From NCBI GenBank assembly GCA_047623945.1, contig JBLHOT010000086.1, forward strand, positions 1-15,724: DNA of 15,724 bases, written 5' to 3'. The notes below the pieces were generated by a model. That model had not been told where the DNA came from. It made no database searches and saw only the letters and a program-made list of their open reading frames with translations. The translations under genes were made by a program, and so were the position numbers. Positions 6,171-14,357 of this stretch are shown piece by piece. The stretch comes from Arcticibacterium sp047623945. GTDB taxonomy: Bacteria > Bacteroidota > Bacteroidia > Cytophagales > Spirosomataceae. Numbering within the stretch: position 1 is the stretch's first letter; every line of letters begins with the position of its first letter.

Positions 6171-9080
6171 ATGAATAACACATCAACGCCATTTAACTGG
6201 AAAGCTTTATCGCTGGCATTTGCGGCACTGCTTTTCTTGAATGTCTCTATGGCCCAGGCCCAGAGCAAACAAGAGAAGAAAGTGACTAAGTTAAAAGCCA
6301 AACTAGAACAGGCCATGATGGGCATGGAAACGCCCAAAATGGAAGAAATGACACCTCCTCCACCTCCGCCTTTGCTGCCGCCCGTAAAAGGTGCTTCTGT
6401 AGAGGGGATAACAGAGTACACTTTGGCTAATGGCATGAAAGTATTACTCTTTCCAGACCAAACGCAGCAGACCGTTACGGTAAATATTACCTATATGGTA
6501 GGTAGCCGTCATGAAGGATATGGCGAAACTGGTATGGCTCACCTCTTAGAGCACATGGTTTTTAAGGGCTCTACAAAACACACAGATATTCCTAAGGAAT
6601 TAAACGAGCACGGAGCCAGACCTAATGGCACTACCTCTGTGGATAGAACAAACTACTATGAAACTTTTAATGCCACCGAAGAGAATTTAAAGTGGGCCTT
6701 AGATTTAGAATCTGACAGAATGGTGAATTCCTTCATCAAAAAAGAAGATTTGGAGTCTGAATATACGGTGGTTAGGAATGAATTTGAAATGAATGAAAAC
6801 AACTCAAATCGTATATTAAGTGAGAAAATAGTTTCTGCGGGATTTCAATGGCATAATTACGGAAATACAACCATAGGTTCTCGTGAAGACTTGGAGCGTG
6901 TGCCTGTAGTAAAACTTAAGGATTTTTATAAAAAGTATTATCAGCCAGATAATGCCATACTTATTGTAGCAGGGAAAATTGACTCTGAGGCCACTCTGAA
7001 AATGGTTAATGAATATTTCGGACCTATTCCTAGACCTAGCAGAAAACTCGTTGATACGTATACTAAAGAGCCCGCTCAGGATACAGAAAGAAGCGTTACT
7101 CTTAAAAGAGCTGGCGATGTTCAGTTTTTGGGAGCCATGTACCATGTGCCTCCAGGTACTCACGAAGATTATGCAGCTATTGACGTAATTTCTGATGCTT
7201 TAGCCGCAGCACCATCAGGCCCATTATACAAAGCCATGGTAGATAGCAAAATAGCGTCTCAGGTTTTTGGTTATGCCAGAAATTTAAAAGAGCCGGGTTA
7301 TAGTTACTTTGGAGCGATAGTACCTAAGACTAACGACATAGCAGAAGCCAAAACAATGTTTTTGGAAACGATAGACAAAGCCGTAGAAACAGGTTTCACC
7401 CAGGAAGATGTGGATAGAGCTAAATCTCAAACAGCTAAATATCTAGGTCAAGTAACAAGAAACTCTGAGGACTTTGCTAAAATGCTAACGGAGTATATAG
7501 CAAAAGGAGACTGGAGAACTTTCTTCCTATTCAGAGACGCTGTAGAAAATGTTACCCTAGAGGATGTAAACAGCGTAGCTAAAAAGTATTTCAAAAGCTC
7601 CAACAGAACCGTTGGTCAATTTATTCCTACCGAAGCACCCGACAGAGTAAATGTGCCTGAGGCACCAAACGTAGCCGAACTAGTTAAAGACTATAAGGGC
7701 AAAGTGGTGGAAGAAATAACTGAGGTTTTTGAGGCTACTCCTGACAATATAGATAGCAGAAATACCACTGGAAAATTAAACAATGGCATGGAATACGCTC
7801 TACTTTCTAAAGGTACCAGAGGAAATGTGGTTACTGCTAGCATGACCATTAGGGTAGGCACCAAAGAGAGCCTAACAGGAATAGGCATGACAGATAACCT
7901 TACGGCATCTATGCTGATGAGGGGTTCTAAAAACCTTAACCGCCAGGCCATCAAAGACAAACTGGATGGCATGGAGAGTTCTTTAAGTATTGGTGGTGGT
8001 GCCAATACAATTTCTGTAGGTATCAATACCACCAAGGCTCATTTATCTGAGGTTTTGGCCATTTTAGAAGATGTATTGAAAAACCCAGCTTTTGACGCAA
8101 CGGAATTCAGCAATCTTAAAACTGAGATGAAAACGGGTTTAGAATCACAGCAAAACGACCCTATGCCTCTGGCTCAACTAATTTATAGAAAAACCATGAG
8201 CCCTTACCCTAAAGGTGATGTACGCTATGTACCGGATATCCCTGAGCAGTTAGAAATGCTGGATGATGTTACCATTGAAGGCATGAAGGCTTTACATAGT
8301 AAACTTTACGGTACGTCTAATGCCACCGTTTCTATCGTTGGTGATTTTGACCAAAAGCAAATTGCTAAAGAATTAGAGATGCGTTTTGGTACTTGGAAAA
8401 ATCCAACCCCATTTGTAAGAATAGCAAGTGATTACCTCCCAAACCCTGCAGGAGGCACTAAGATAGAAACGCCCGACAAGGCTAACTCACTCATGCTAAC
8501 GGGTATTAATCTTAAGATGAAAGACAGTTCGCCAGAATATCCTGCCATGTATATTGGCAATTACCTTATGGGTGGAGGCATGTTAAATAGCCGCTTGGCT
8601 GTGAGACTACGTCAAAAAGATGGCATATCTTATGGTGCTGGAAGCCAATTCTCAGCCTCTTCTCTAGACGAAATGGGTTCATTTATGGCCTACGCCATTT
8701 TAGCTCCTGAAAACGCTGGAAAAGCAGAAGCTGCCATAAAAGAAGAGATTAACAAAGTGAGAAACGAAGGTTTTACTTCTGAGGAATTTACAAAAGCCAA
8801 GGAAAGCTTATTACAGGCCCACCAACTGTCTCGCTCTAAAGATGCCGAGCTAGCGGGTAAATTAAATGGCTATCTGTACTTAGATAGAAAAATGAGCTAC
8901 GATGCTGCTTTTGATGAGAAGCTTAAGGCTACTACTTTAGAGCAGGTAAATAATGCTTTCAGAAAGTATATAGACCCTTCAAAACTTACGCTAGTAAAAG
9001 CAGGTGATTTCGAGAAGAAATTTGCTGAGAAACCAGTAGAAGAAGCTGCCCCCGCGGGTAAGGTTTCTGGGGCGGAGTAA
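6171..9080 (+). CDS. M16 (insulinase/pitrilysin-type) zinc metallopeptidase, two fused halves
   Basis: Predicted periplasmic peptidase of 969 aa. A signal peptide (1-30, cut AQA-QS) leads to a Lys/Glu/Met-rich helix (31-60) and a proline linker (61-72). The N-terminal M16 half (about 75-510) carries the inverted zinc motif HLLEH at 124-128 (ligands H124 and H128, catalytic E127) and a distal Glu at about 204 in VVRNEFEMNEN. The C-terminal half (about 545-950) begins again with LNNGMEYALL. It has GMTDNLTASMLMRGS at 572-586 where the zinc motif should be, so it is catalytically dead, but keeps the family's substrate-binding R814 and Y821 in RLRQKDGISYG. This active-plus-inactive layout is normal for the family, which degrades peptides inside a clamshell chamber. 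The substrate is unknown. A strong terminator follows 19 nt after the stop. Confidence 0.93.
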   Translation: MNNTSTPFNWKALSLAFAALLFLNVSMAQAQSKQEKKVTKLKAKLEQAMMGMETPKMEEMTPPPPPPLLPPVKGASVEGITEYTLANGMKVLLFPDQTQQTVTVNITYMVGSRHEGYGETGMAHLLEHMVFKGSTKHTDIPKELNEHGARPNGTTSVDRTNYYETFNATEENLKWALDLESDRMVNSFIKKEDLESEYTVVRNEFEMNENNSNRILSEKIVSAGFQWHNYGNTTIGSREDLERVPVVKLKDFYKKYYQPDNAILIVAGKIDSEATLKMVNEYFGPIPRPSRKLVDTYTKEPAQDTERSVTLKRAGDVQFLGAMYHVPPGTHEDYAAIDVISDALAAAPSGPLYKAMVDSKIASQVFGYARNLKEPGYSYFGAIVPKTNDIAEAKTMFLETIDKAVETGFTQEDVDRAKSQTAKYLGQVTRNSEDFAKMLTEYIAKGDWRTFFLFRDAVENVTLEDVNSVAKKYFKSSNRTVGQFIPTEAPDRVNVPEAPNVAELVKDYKGKVVEEITEVFEATPDNIDSRNTTGKLNNGMEYALLSKGTRGNVVTASMTIRVGTKESLTGIGMTDNLTASMLMRGSKNLNRQAIKDKLDGMESSLSIGGGANTISVGINTTKAHLSEVLAILEDVLKNPAFDATEFSNLKTEMKTGLESQQNDPMPLAQLIYRKTMSPYPKGDVRYVPDIPEQLEMLDDVTIEGMKALHSKLYGTSNATVSIVGDFDQKQIAKELEMRFGTWKNPTPFVRIASDYLPNPAGGTKIETPDKANSLMLTGINLKMKDSSPEYPAMYIGNYLMGGGMLNSRLAVRLRQKDGISYGAGSQFSASSLDEMGSFMAYAILAPENAGKAEAAIKEEINKVRNEGFTSEEFTKAKESLLQAHQLSRSKDAELAGKLNGYLYLDRKMSYDAAFDEKLKATTLEQVNNAFRKYIDPSKLTLVKAGDFEKKFAEKPVEEAAPAGKVSGAE

Positions 9081-9099
9081 GGATTAGATTTTATATTTT

Positions 9100-9132
9100 A
9101 AAAGAGGCTGCCTTTGGCTGGCCTCTTTTTTT
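9100..9132 (+). terminator. Intrinsic terminator of the M16 peptidase gene
   Basis: The arms AAAAGAGGC (9100-9108) and GCCTCTTTT (9121-9129) form a perfect 9-bp stem with a 12-nt loop, followed by a seven-T run (9126-9132). Confidence 0.88.
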
Positions 9133-9684
9133 GGGTTTTGGAAGGATAAAAATTAGGGTTTGATGAATCTGGAATATCTACCGTACTACAACTAATCATT
9201 CCTAGAATTAAGGATTTATTCAATCCATGCCCAATAATGTTTTAGTGGTAAGGTAAATAGCAGGAGGCTTGAGCTCAACGCAGACTCAAATGAATACATG
9301 CTGAGTTTATCGAATTGCCCAAACCTTTATCGCTTCATTCGAACCTAATTGTTAGTAAATTTTGACAGTTTTGTCAAAAGATTTTAGAACTTCCTTTTCC
9401 GAATTAAATATCATTTTTATGATTAAAGCCTTTTTCTGACTCTATAAATTTGGCAGAATCTTCTTGGTAGACAAAATCTACATTCGCTGTTTTAGGTTTT
9501 TTCCAATTTGAATTGCAATATATAATGGTAAATCCAAAACCAGACTTCTGAGTTTGTTCATTTTATTTTTTTTGGTATGAATACGACGCTGAAGATTTAA
9601 TGCTAAAACATCTACTATTTTACTCCTCAAATCATGACTGACGGTAAATAATTCACTTATAATCTATATTTTGATATCAGGGTT
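9133..9684. other. Long intergenic region with possible decayed coding sequence
   Basis: About 550 nt separate the M16 terminator from the ABC permease stop codon. No intact gene is seen. On the minus strand a 61-codon open stretch (9663-9481) includes ELFTVSHDLRSKIVDV. A second one, in another frame (9562-9407, 52 codons), includes FVYQEDSAKFIESEKGF. Both look protein-like but lack proper starts and are out of frame with one another, so they may be remnants of a decayed gene. A perfect inverted repeat, TTTTGACA-gttt-TGTCAAAA, lies at 9360-9379. No terminator is obvious for the leftward ABC operon, and there are no transposase motifs or terminal repeats. Confidence 0.4.
9360..9379. repeat. 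Inverted repeat TTTTGACA-N4-TGTCAAAA
   Basis: A perfect 8-bp inverted repeat with a GTTT centre lies in the non-coding region between the M16 gene and the ABC operon. It may be a protein-binding site or weak hairpin; no neighbouring promoter box makes its role clear. Confidence 0.4.
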
Positions 9685-12021
9685 CTATTCATTTCTTAAA
9701 CTTTTTATTGGATTTGCAATAGCTGCTTTTACTGATTCGAAACTCACAGTAAGTAAGGATATACCAATTATAATAACTGCGGTTTGACAAAACACCCACC
9801 ATGGCATGTTTATTCTATATTCATAGTCTGCGAGCCACTGTTTCATGAAGTACCAAGAAATTGGGGTTCCAATTAATATTCCAATCAAGATTAATTTCAG
9901 AAAGTCTCGAGTGATAAGTGAGGTAATGGTAAAAACAGAAGCTCCTAATACCTTTCGTATCCCAATTTCTTTGGTTTTTTGCTCCGCAGTGAATATGACT
10001 AGACCAAATAGGCCCAAGCAGGAAATAAGAATAGCCAAAATTGAAAAGTAGGTTGATAATTTGTAAAATGTAGATTCACTTTTATAGAGTTTATTATATT
10101 TCTGGTCTACAAACTGATACTCAAATGGAAATGCTGGATTTAAATTTGAATGAAGAGATTCTAAAGCTGTTAATGTTTGTTTTTCATTGCCCTGATTATA
10201 TTTAACGAAAGCTATATTAAATTCGGAATACCCCTCACTTCTTATAATCATTGGGAAAATAGATTCCTTTAAAGAACCAAAGTGAAAATCTTTTACCACT
10301 CCAACGATAGTTCCAGGATTTCCCCAGAATGATAATGATTGGCCTATTGGATTTTTCATCTTCATTTTATTCATGGCCGTCTCATTAATAAGATATTCAA
10401 TGTTCTCAGGATTGTTATGAATAAGTTCTCTTCCCATGAGTAACTCAACACCATAGGTATTAACAAAGTCTGCACTTGCTACCATTCCCGTAAATAACGC
10501 ATCATCATTAGCTGTCTTACTATTCCAAATAACTTCTGGTGAAGTTCCATAGTCTCCAAGAGGAATATGAGATGTTTTTGTGACCGATGTCACTCCCGGG
10601 ATTAGTAAAGCACCACTTTTAAAAGCATCATATTTATTTTGTAAGTCTTTTGATAAAGTGATTGCCAATAAGTTTTCTCTATCAAAACCAATGTTTTTAC
10701 CTTGGATAAAATCATTTTGTTTTGAAATAATAATCATACTACTTATGAAGACAACCGAAATAGTAAACTGAAACACAACCAATGCTTTTCTAATCCAATT
10801 GGTATTGGAGCTGGTTTCAATTTTTTTCTTAAAAATATCGGTGACACTAAAGGATGAGAGTAAAAAAGCAGGATAACTTCCAGATAGTATTCCAGTGAAA
10901 ATTGTAATTACGAAAACCATTATCCAAGTGGATATTGGCAAATTTAATAGGTCAATATTTTTATCTGTTATTTGATTGAAGATAGGTAATGCAAATACAA
11001 TAAATATTAAGGCAAAAAATAGACTAAAAAGGGATAGAAGTATTGATTCTCCTAAAAACTGAGCTATTAAGGCACCTTTTCCTGCCCCTAGAACCTTTCT
11101 GACTCCAATTTCTTTTGCTCTATTCATGTAGCCAGCAGAGGCTAAATTCATGAAATTAATGCTTGCAATAAGTATGATCAGAAAAGCTATTATTCCGAAC
11201 AATCTAACATATATTATTTTTCCTTCTCCTTTTTCGATGTCTGCATAAAGATAACTATCTGCGTAGGGTTGAAATCGGATTTCTAAACCTAATTCATAAT
11301 CTTTTAAAAACGATTTAAGTTTTTGTTCTAGTCTGTTAGCATCTGCTCCTTTGGTTAGCTGTACATATGTATAAGTACCAAGGTTTTTCCATTCATACAT
11401 CCATGGATTATCAGCAAAAAGAGATTCAAAGGATAAATAATAATCACTCGTCTCAGTCGAATTTTCATTCTTTGATTCAAAGACCATAGCTATTTTTAGC
11501 TCTTTTGAGTTTTCGTAAGTGATTGCTTGTCCAATAGCACTTTTTGTGTTCCCAAAGAACAATTCCGCCATTTTCTTTGATATAGCAATTTGGTTTGGAG
11601 CATTTAGTACCTTAGATACATTTCCTTCTAAAATATGATGCGAAAACATATCAAAATAGTCTTCACTTACAAACTTGCCATTTTGTTTTAATACTTTATT
11701 GCCATTAGAGAATGTGCTTTTTTTGCTATAGTTAGACATAGCCGTAACCTTCTCAATCTCTGGCACTTTTTCCTTCAACTCTTTATACAAAAGAGATGAA
11801 GTACCATACCCTGTTGTCGAGCCATCAGATGAAGTAAGATAAATAGAATAGAGTTGGTCAATGTTTGCATGATACTTATTAATGCTATTTTCATTTGAAA
11901 TCCATAAATAGATTAATAAAAAGCAAAATAACCCGGAGGTTAAACCTAGAACGTTGAGAAAGGACAAAACTTTATTAGCTTTAATATTTCTCCATGCTCC
12001 TTTGATATAATTTTCAATCAT
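9685..12021 (-). CDS. ABC transporter permease, double FtsX/MacB type (8 TM)
   Basis: Inner-membrane permease of 778 aa. The chain is two MacB-like halves in tandem. Half 1: TM1 (18-42), a periplasmic domain of about 230 residues (43-270), then TM2-4 (about 272-295, 322-347, 365-388). Half 2: TM5 (412-434), a second periplasmic domain of similar size (435-652), then TM6-8 (655-679, 705-726, 741-762). The FtsX signature appears twice, RAKEIGVRKVLGAG (301-314) and QKTKEIGIRKVLGAS (681-695), and the chain ends ANPIKSLRNE. One polypeptide should therefore do the work of a MacB-type dimer with a pair of ATPase subunits. The family exports peptides, lipids or antibiotics by a mechanical pump; the substrate is unknown. 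No HlyD-type adaptor or TolC gene is in the window. It starts 10 nt after the ATPase gene ends. Confidence 0.93.
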   Translation of the reverse strand: MIENYIKGAWRNIKANKVLSFLNVLGLTSGLFCFLLIYLWISNENSINKYHANIDQLYSIYLTSSDGSTTGYGTSSLLYKELKEKVPEIEKVTAMSNYSKKSTFSNGNKVLKQNGKFVSEDYFDMFSHHILEGNVSKVLNAPNQIAISKKMAELFFGNTKSAIGQAITYENSKELKIAMVFESKNENSTETSDYYLSFESLFADNPWMYEWKNLGTYTYVQLTKGADANRLEQKLKSFLKDYELGLEIRFQPYADSYLYADIEKGEGKIIYVRLFGIIAFLIILIASINFMNLASAGYMNRAKEIGVRKVLGAGKGALIAQFLGESILLSLFSLFFALIFIVFALPIFNQITDKNIDLLNLPISTWIMVFVITIFTGILSGSYPAFLLSSFSVTDIFKKKIETSSNTNWIRKALVVFQFTISVVFISSMIIISKQNDFIQGKNIGFDRENLLAITLSKDLQNKYDAFKSGALLIPGVTSVTKTSHIPLGDYGTSPEVIWNSKTANDDALFTGMVASADFVNTYGVELLMGRELIHNNPENIEYLINETAMNKMKMKNPIGQSLSFWGNPGTIVGVVKDFHFGSLKESIFPMIIRSEGYSEFNIAFVKYNQGNEKQTLTALESLHSNLNPAFPFEYQFVDQKYNKLYKSESTFYKLSTYFSILAILISCLGLFGLVIFTAEQKTKEIGIRKVLGASVFTITSLITRDFLKLILIGILIGTPISWYFMKQWLADYEYRINMPWWVFCQTAVIIIGISLLTVSFESVKAAIANPIKSLRNE

Positions 12022-12031
12022 TTTTTTGTTT

Positions 12032-12715
12032 TTAATGGTTAGCTATTATGTTCTCTGTTACTTTTTCTCCATCAAGCATTCGAATTATACGATTACTGTA
12101 TTTGGCATCATGTTCACTATGGGTAACCATAACTATCGTAGAACCTTGATTATTTAATTCAGTAAGAAGCTGCATGACTTCATTGCCAGTTTTACTGTCT
12201 AGATTACCCGTAGGCTCATCTGCCAGAATTAGTTTTGGGTTGTTTATCAAAGCTCTGGCAATGGCAACTCTTTGTTGTTGACCTCCGGAAAGTTGTTGTG
12301 GAAAATGATTTCTTCTATGCATTATTTGCATTCTTTCTAAAACTTCATTTACTCTTTCTTTTCTTTCACTCTTTTTTATTCCTATATATATAAGTGCCAA
12401 TTCAACATTTTCAAAAACAGTAAGTTGATCAATTAAATTAAAGCTCTGAAATACGAAACCAATGTTATGCTTACGCAAACTTGCTCTCTTGCGTTCATTA
12501 TATTTTATGACTTCAGTATCATTAAAAATGAAGCTGCCACCATCGGCATCATCCAGCATCCCGAGTATATTAAGTAAGGTAGATTTGCCACTTCCGGAAG
12601 GGCCCATAATTGACACAAATTCTCCTTTCATAACATCAAATGATATTTTATTTAATGCAATTGTTTTATACTCCTCTGTTGTGAAATACTTTTCTAAGTT
12701 TTTTATTTTTATCAT
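12032..12715 (-). CDS. ABC transporter ATP-binding protein, LolD/MacB family
   Basis: Cytoplasmic ATPase of 227 aa, the full length of the family. All motifs are present: Walker A GPSGSGKST (38-46), Q-loop Q90 in FVFQSFNL, signature LSGGQQQR (142-149), Walker B LILADEP with catalytic E167, D-loop NLD, and switch H199 in VTHS. The N-terminal IKNLEKYFTTEEYKTIALNKISF and the QSFNLIDQLTVFENVELAL segment are typical of the LolD/MacB/FtsE-like group that works with FtsX-type permeases. It is the first gene of the minus-strand ABC pair, and its partner permease follows 10 nt downstream. The ATG at 12713-12715 fits the domain start. No housekeeping promoter box was found upstream, which agrees with control by the divergent sigma-54 activator but does not prove it. 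Confidence 0.95.
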   Translation of the reverse strand: MIKIKNLEKYFTTEEYKTIALNKISFDVMKGEFVSIMGPSGSGKSTLLNILGMLDDADGGSFIFNDTEVIKYNERKRASLRKHNIGFVFQSFNLIDQLTVFENVELALIYIGIKKSERKERVNEVLERMQIMHRRNHFPQQLSGGQQQRVAIARALINNPKLILADEPTGNLDSKTGNEVMQLLTELNNQGSTIVMVTHSEHDAKYSNRIIRMLDGEKVTENIIANH

Positions 12716-12832
12716 CTGTTCAATTTGTTTGATATCGATTAAGTTTTATCATCCTGATTTTCATAATTTGAAATAATAATCTTATCTCTAAGCGTATATT
12801 CATGCTTTCTCTATTATTATTTTCTATTTCTA

Positions 12833-12850
12833 TTGGAATAACTATACCAA
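12833..12850. promoter_or_regulatory. Near-palindrome TTGG-N10-CCAA, candidate activator-binding site
   Basis: TTGGAATAACTATACCAA is an 18-bp dyad, TTGGnATAnnTATnCCAA, with seven of nine positions paired. It is centred about 126 nt upstream of the ABC ATPase start and about 169 nt upstream of the response regulator start, distances usual for enhancer sites of NtrC-type activators. Binding by the adjacent regulator is inferred. Confidence 0.45.
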
Positions 12851-12997
12851 AAATGTAACTAACTACAAATAAGACAATTGTGGTTTTATATTTATATCAG
12901 GGTGTACGCTTTTGATACAATCACTGTACGTATTAAGGACACTTTTTAAGAGTTATATGTTTTAACTACTTATTTCTATTAAAAAAATATTATAGTG

Positions 12998-13005
12998 TAG
13001 TTTTG
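12998..13005 (+). promoter_or_regulatory. Possible -7 promoter box directly before the regulator gene
   Basis: TAGTTTTG matches TAnnTTTG fully. The upstream partner is weak (TTTC at 12973-12976 or nearby rather than TTTG). If used, transcription would begin at or within a base or two of the ATG at 13011, giving a leaderless or nearly leaderless mRNA. Confidence 0.35.
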
Positions 13006-13010
13006 TAATT

Positions 13011-14357
13011 ATGTTATTGAAAAATGCATCAGTACTAGTTATTGACGATGATTACGACGTCTTAATTGCCATAAGAATTTTATTAAAATCTCAAGTTAAG
13101 GAAGTCGTTATTGAGAAAAATCCTGAAAATATTTCGTCTTTAATAAAAGATCGTAATTTCGATCTTATCATTCTTGATATGAATTTTAAAAGCGTGGTGC
13201 ATACTGGTAATGAAGGTATTTACTGGCTTAATAAGATTAAGGACATCAATAAAGAAGTGCCTGTTATTTTGATAACTGCTTATGGAGATTTAGAATTGGC
13301 TATTCGATCTTTAAAAAAGGGAGCCTCTGACTTTTTGGTGAAACCATGGAAAAATGAAAAATTATTGGAATCCATAAATGAGATTCTAACGAATAAAAAA
13401 AAGAGTCAAACAAGAAAATGGAACCCACAAGTAGATGGGATTAAATTGTTGGGAGAGAGTAAAGCAATGAAAGACGTGTTTTTCAAAGTCAAAAAAATTG
13501 CACCAACGGATGCCAATATATTGATTCTTGGAGAAAATGGAACGGGAAAAGATCTTATTGCAAAAGCCATGCATGATAACTCTTTACGAAAAGACAAGCC
13601 CTTCATAAAAGTAGATGTTGGAGCATTAACCGCTACATTGTTTGAAAGTGAATTATTCGGTTACAAGAAGGGGGCTTTTACAGATGCTAAAGAAGATAGA
13701 CAGGGTAGATTCGAATCCGCAGCAGGTGGTACTCTCTTTTTAGATGAAATTGGAAACATTAGCTTACAGCAACAAGCAAGATTGTTAACGGTTCTTCAAA
13801 ATAGACAAATTACCCCTTTAGGCTCCAATCAACCAATTGATGTTGACATTCGGTTGGTTTGTGCAACGAATTTAAGTCTTGAATCATTGGCCGATGAAGA
13901 CAAGTTTAGAAAAGATTTAATTTATCGCATAAATACAGTGGAAATCATAATTCCACCTTTAAGAGAAAGAGAGAAGGATATCGATTTATTAGCGAACCAT
14001 TTTATAGAATTTTATTCAGAAAAATACCTAAAGCTTGCAGTTTCTGTGGATGAAAGTTTTATGAAGAAATTGAAGGCCTATCACTTTCCTGGCAATGTGC
14101 GGGAACTTCAATATTCGATTGAAAGAGCTATAATAATGTTGGACAACAATGTTTTAAAAGACAGCGATTTAATGTTTTCTCCGATTGAAAAATATGCGAA
14201 AACAATGAAACCAAAAGACCTGAAACTCGATACGGTAGAAAAAAATACTATTCTAGAAGTTATAGAAAAAAACAACGGCAATATTTCTCAGTCAGCAAAG
14301 GAACTCGGAATCACAAGAACTGCACTGTACAGAAGACTCCATAAATATGGCTTATAG
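13011..14357 (+). CDS. Sigma-54-dependent response regulator (NtrC/AtoC-like)
   Basis: Cytoplasmic transcription activator of 448 aa. Receiver domain (6-125): acidic pocket D12-D14, phospho-acceptor D56 in LIILDMNF, T89 and K111. AAA+ domain (about 146-385): Walker A GENGTGKD (174-181), sigma-54 contact loop GAFTDA (221-226), Walker B LFLDEI (242-247), arginine residues R300 and R306 in FRKDLIYRIN, and sensor II PGNVREL (360-366). Fis-type helix-turn-helix (about 405-447): GNISQSAKELGITRTALYRRL. The contact loop has Asp where the textbook motif has Gly (GAFTGA); the phenylalanine and threonine needed to touch sigma-54 are kept. The start is fixed by the receiver domain beginning at residue 7. 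It overlaps the kinase gene by 11 nt and is divergent from the ABC genes, its most likely targets. Confidence 0.95.
   Translation: MLLKNASVLVIDDDYDVLIAIRILLKSQVKEVVIEKNPENISSLIKDRNFDLIILDMNFKSVVHTGNEGIYWLNKIKDINKEVPVILITAYGDLELAIRSLKKGASDFLVKPWKNEKLLESINEILTNKKKSQTRKWNPQVDGIKLLGESKAMKDVFFKVKKIAPTDANILILGENGTGKDLIAKAMHDNSLRKDKPFIKVDVGALTATLFESELFGYKKGAFTDAKEDRQGRFESAAGGTLFLDEIGNISLQQQARLLTVLQNRQITPLGSNQPIDVDIRLVCATNLSLESLADEDKFRKDLIYRINTVEIIIPPLREREKDIDLLANHFIEFYSEKYLKLAVSVDESFMKKLKAYHFPGNVRELQYSIERAIIMLDNNVLKDSDLMFSPIEKYAKTMKPKDLKLDTVEKNTILEVIEKNNGNISQSAKELGITRTALYRRLHKYGL

Larger units (their letters stand above)
12716..13010. promoter_or_regulatory. Divergent regulatory region between ABC genes and two-component genes
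   Basis: This 295-nt AT-rich gap contains promoters for both arms. It holds the palindrome at 12833-12850, a direct repeat TGTACG (12903-12908 and 12925-12930, 22 nt apart) and a plus-strand TAGTTTTG box at 12998-13005. No canonical sigma-54 promoter (GG-N10-GC) was found on either strand; the closest, on the minus strand, is TGGTATAG-TTA-TTCC inside the palindrome, which lacks the -12 GC. Confidence 0.55.

Noticed and set aside
7691..8035. Antisense open frame opposite the M16 gene (and similar ones opposite the lipoprotein, DUF5686 and regulator genes)
   Set aside because: They lie wholly opposite well-supported genes, have no signal or domain pattern and no start context; they are shadows of the real coding strand.
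9133..9684. Insertion sequence remnant
   Set aside because: No transposase motif, terminal inverted repeats at the ends, or target-site duplication could be seen; the single inverted repeat at 9360-9379 is too short and isolated.
12833..12850. Canonical sigma-54 promoter for the ABC genes
   Set aside because: The minus-strand sequence has the GG of the -24 box but CC where the near-invariant -12 GC should be; the symmetry suggests a binding dyad instead.
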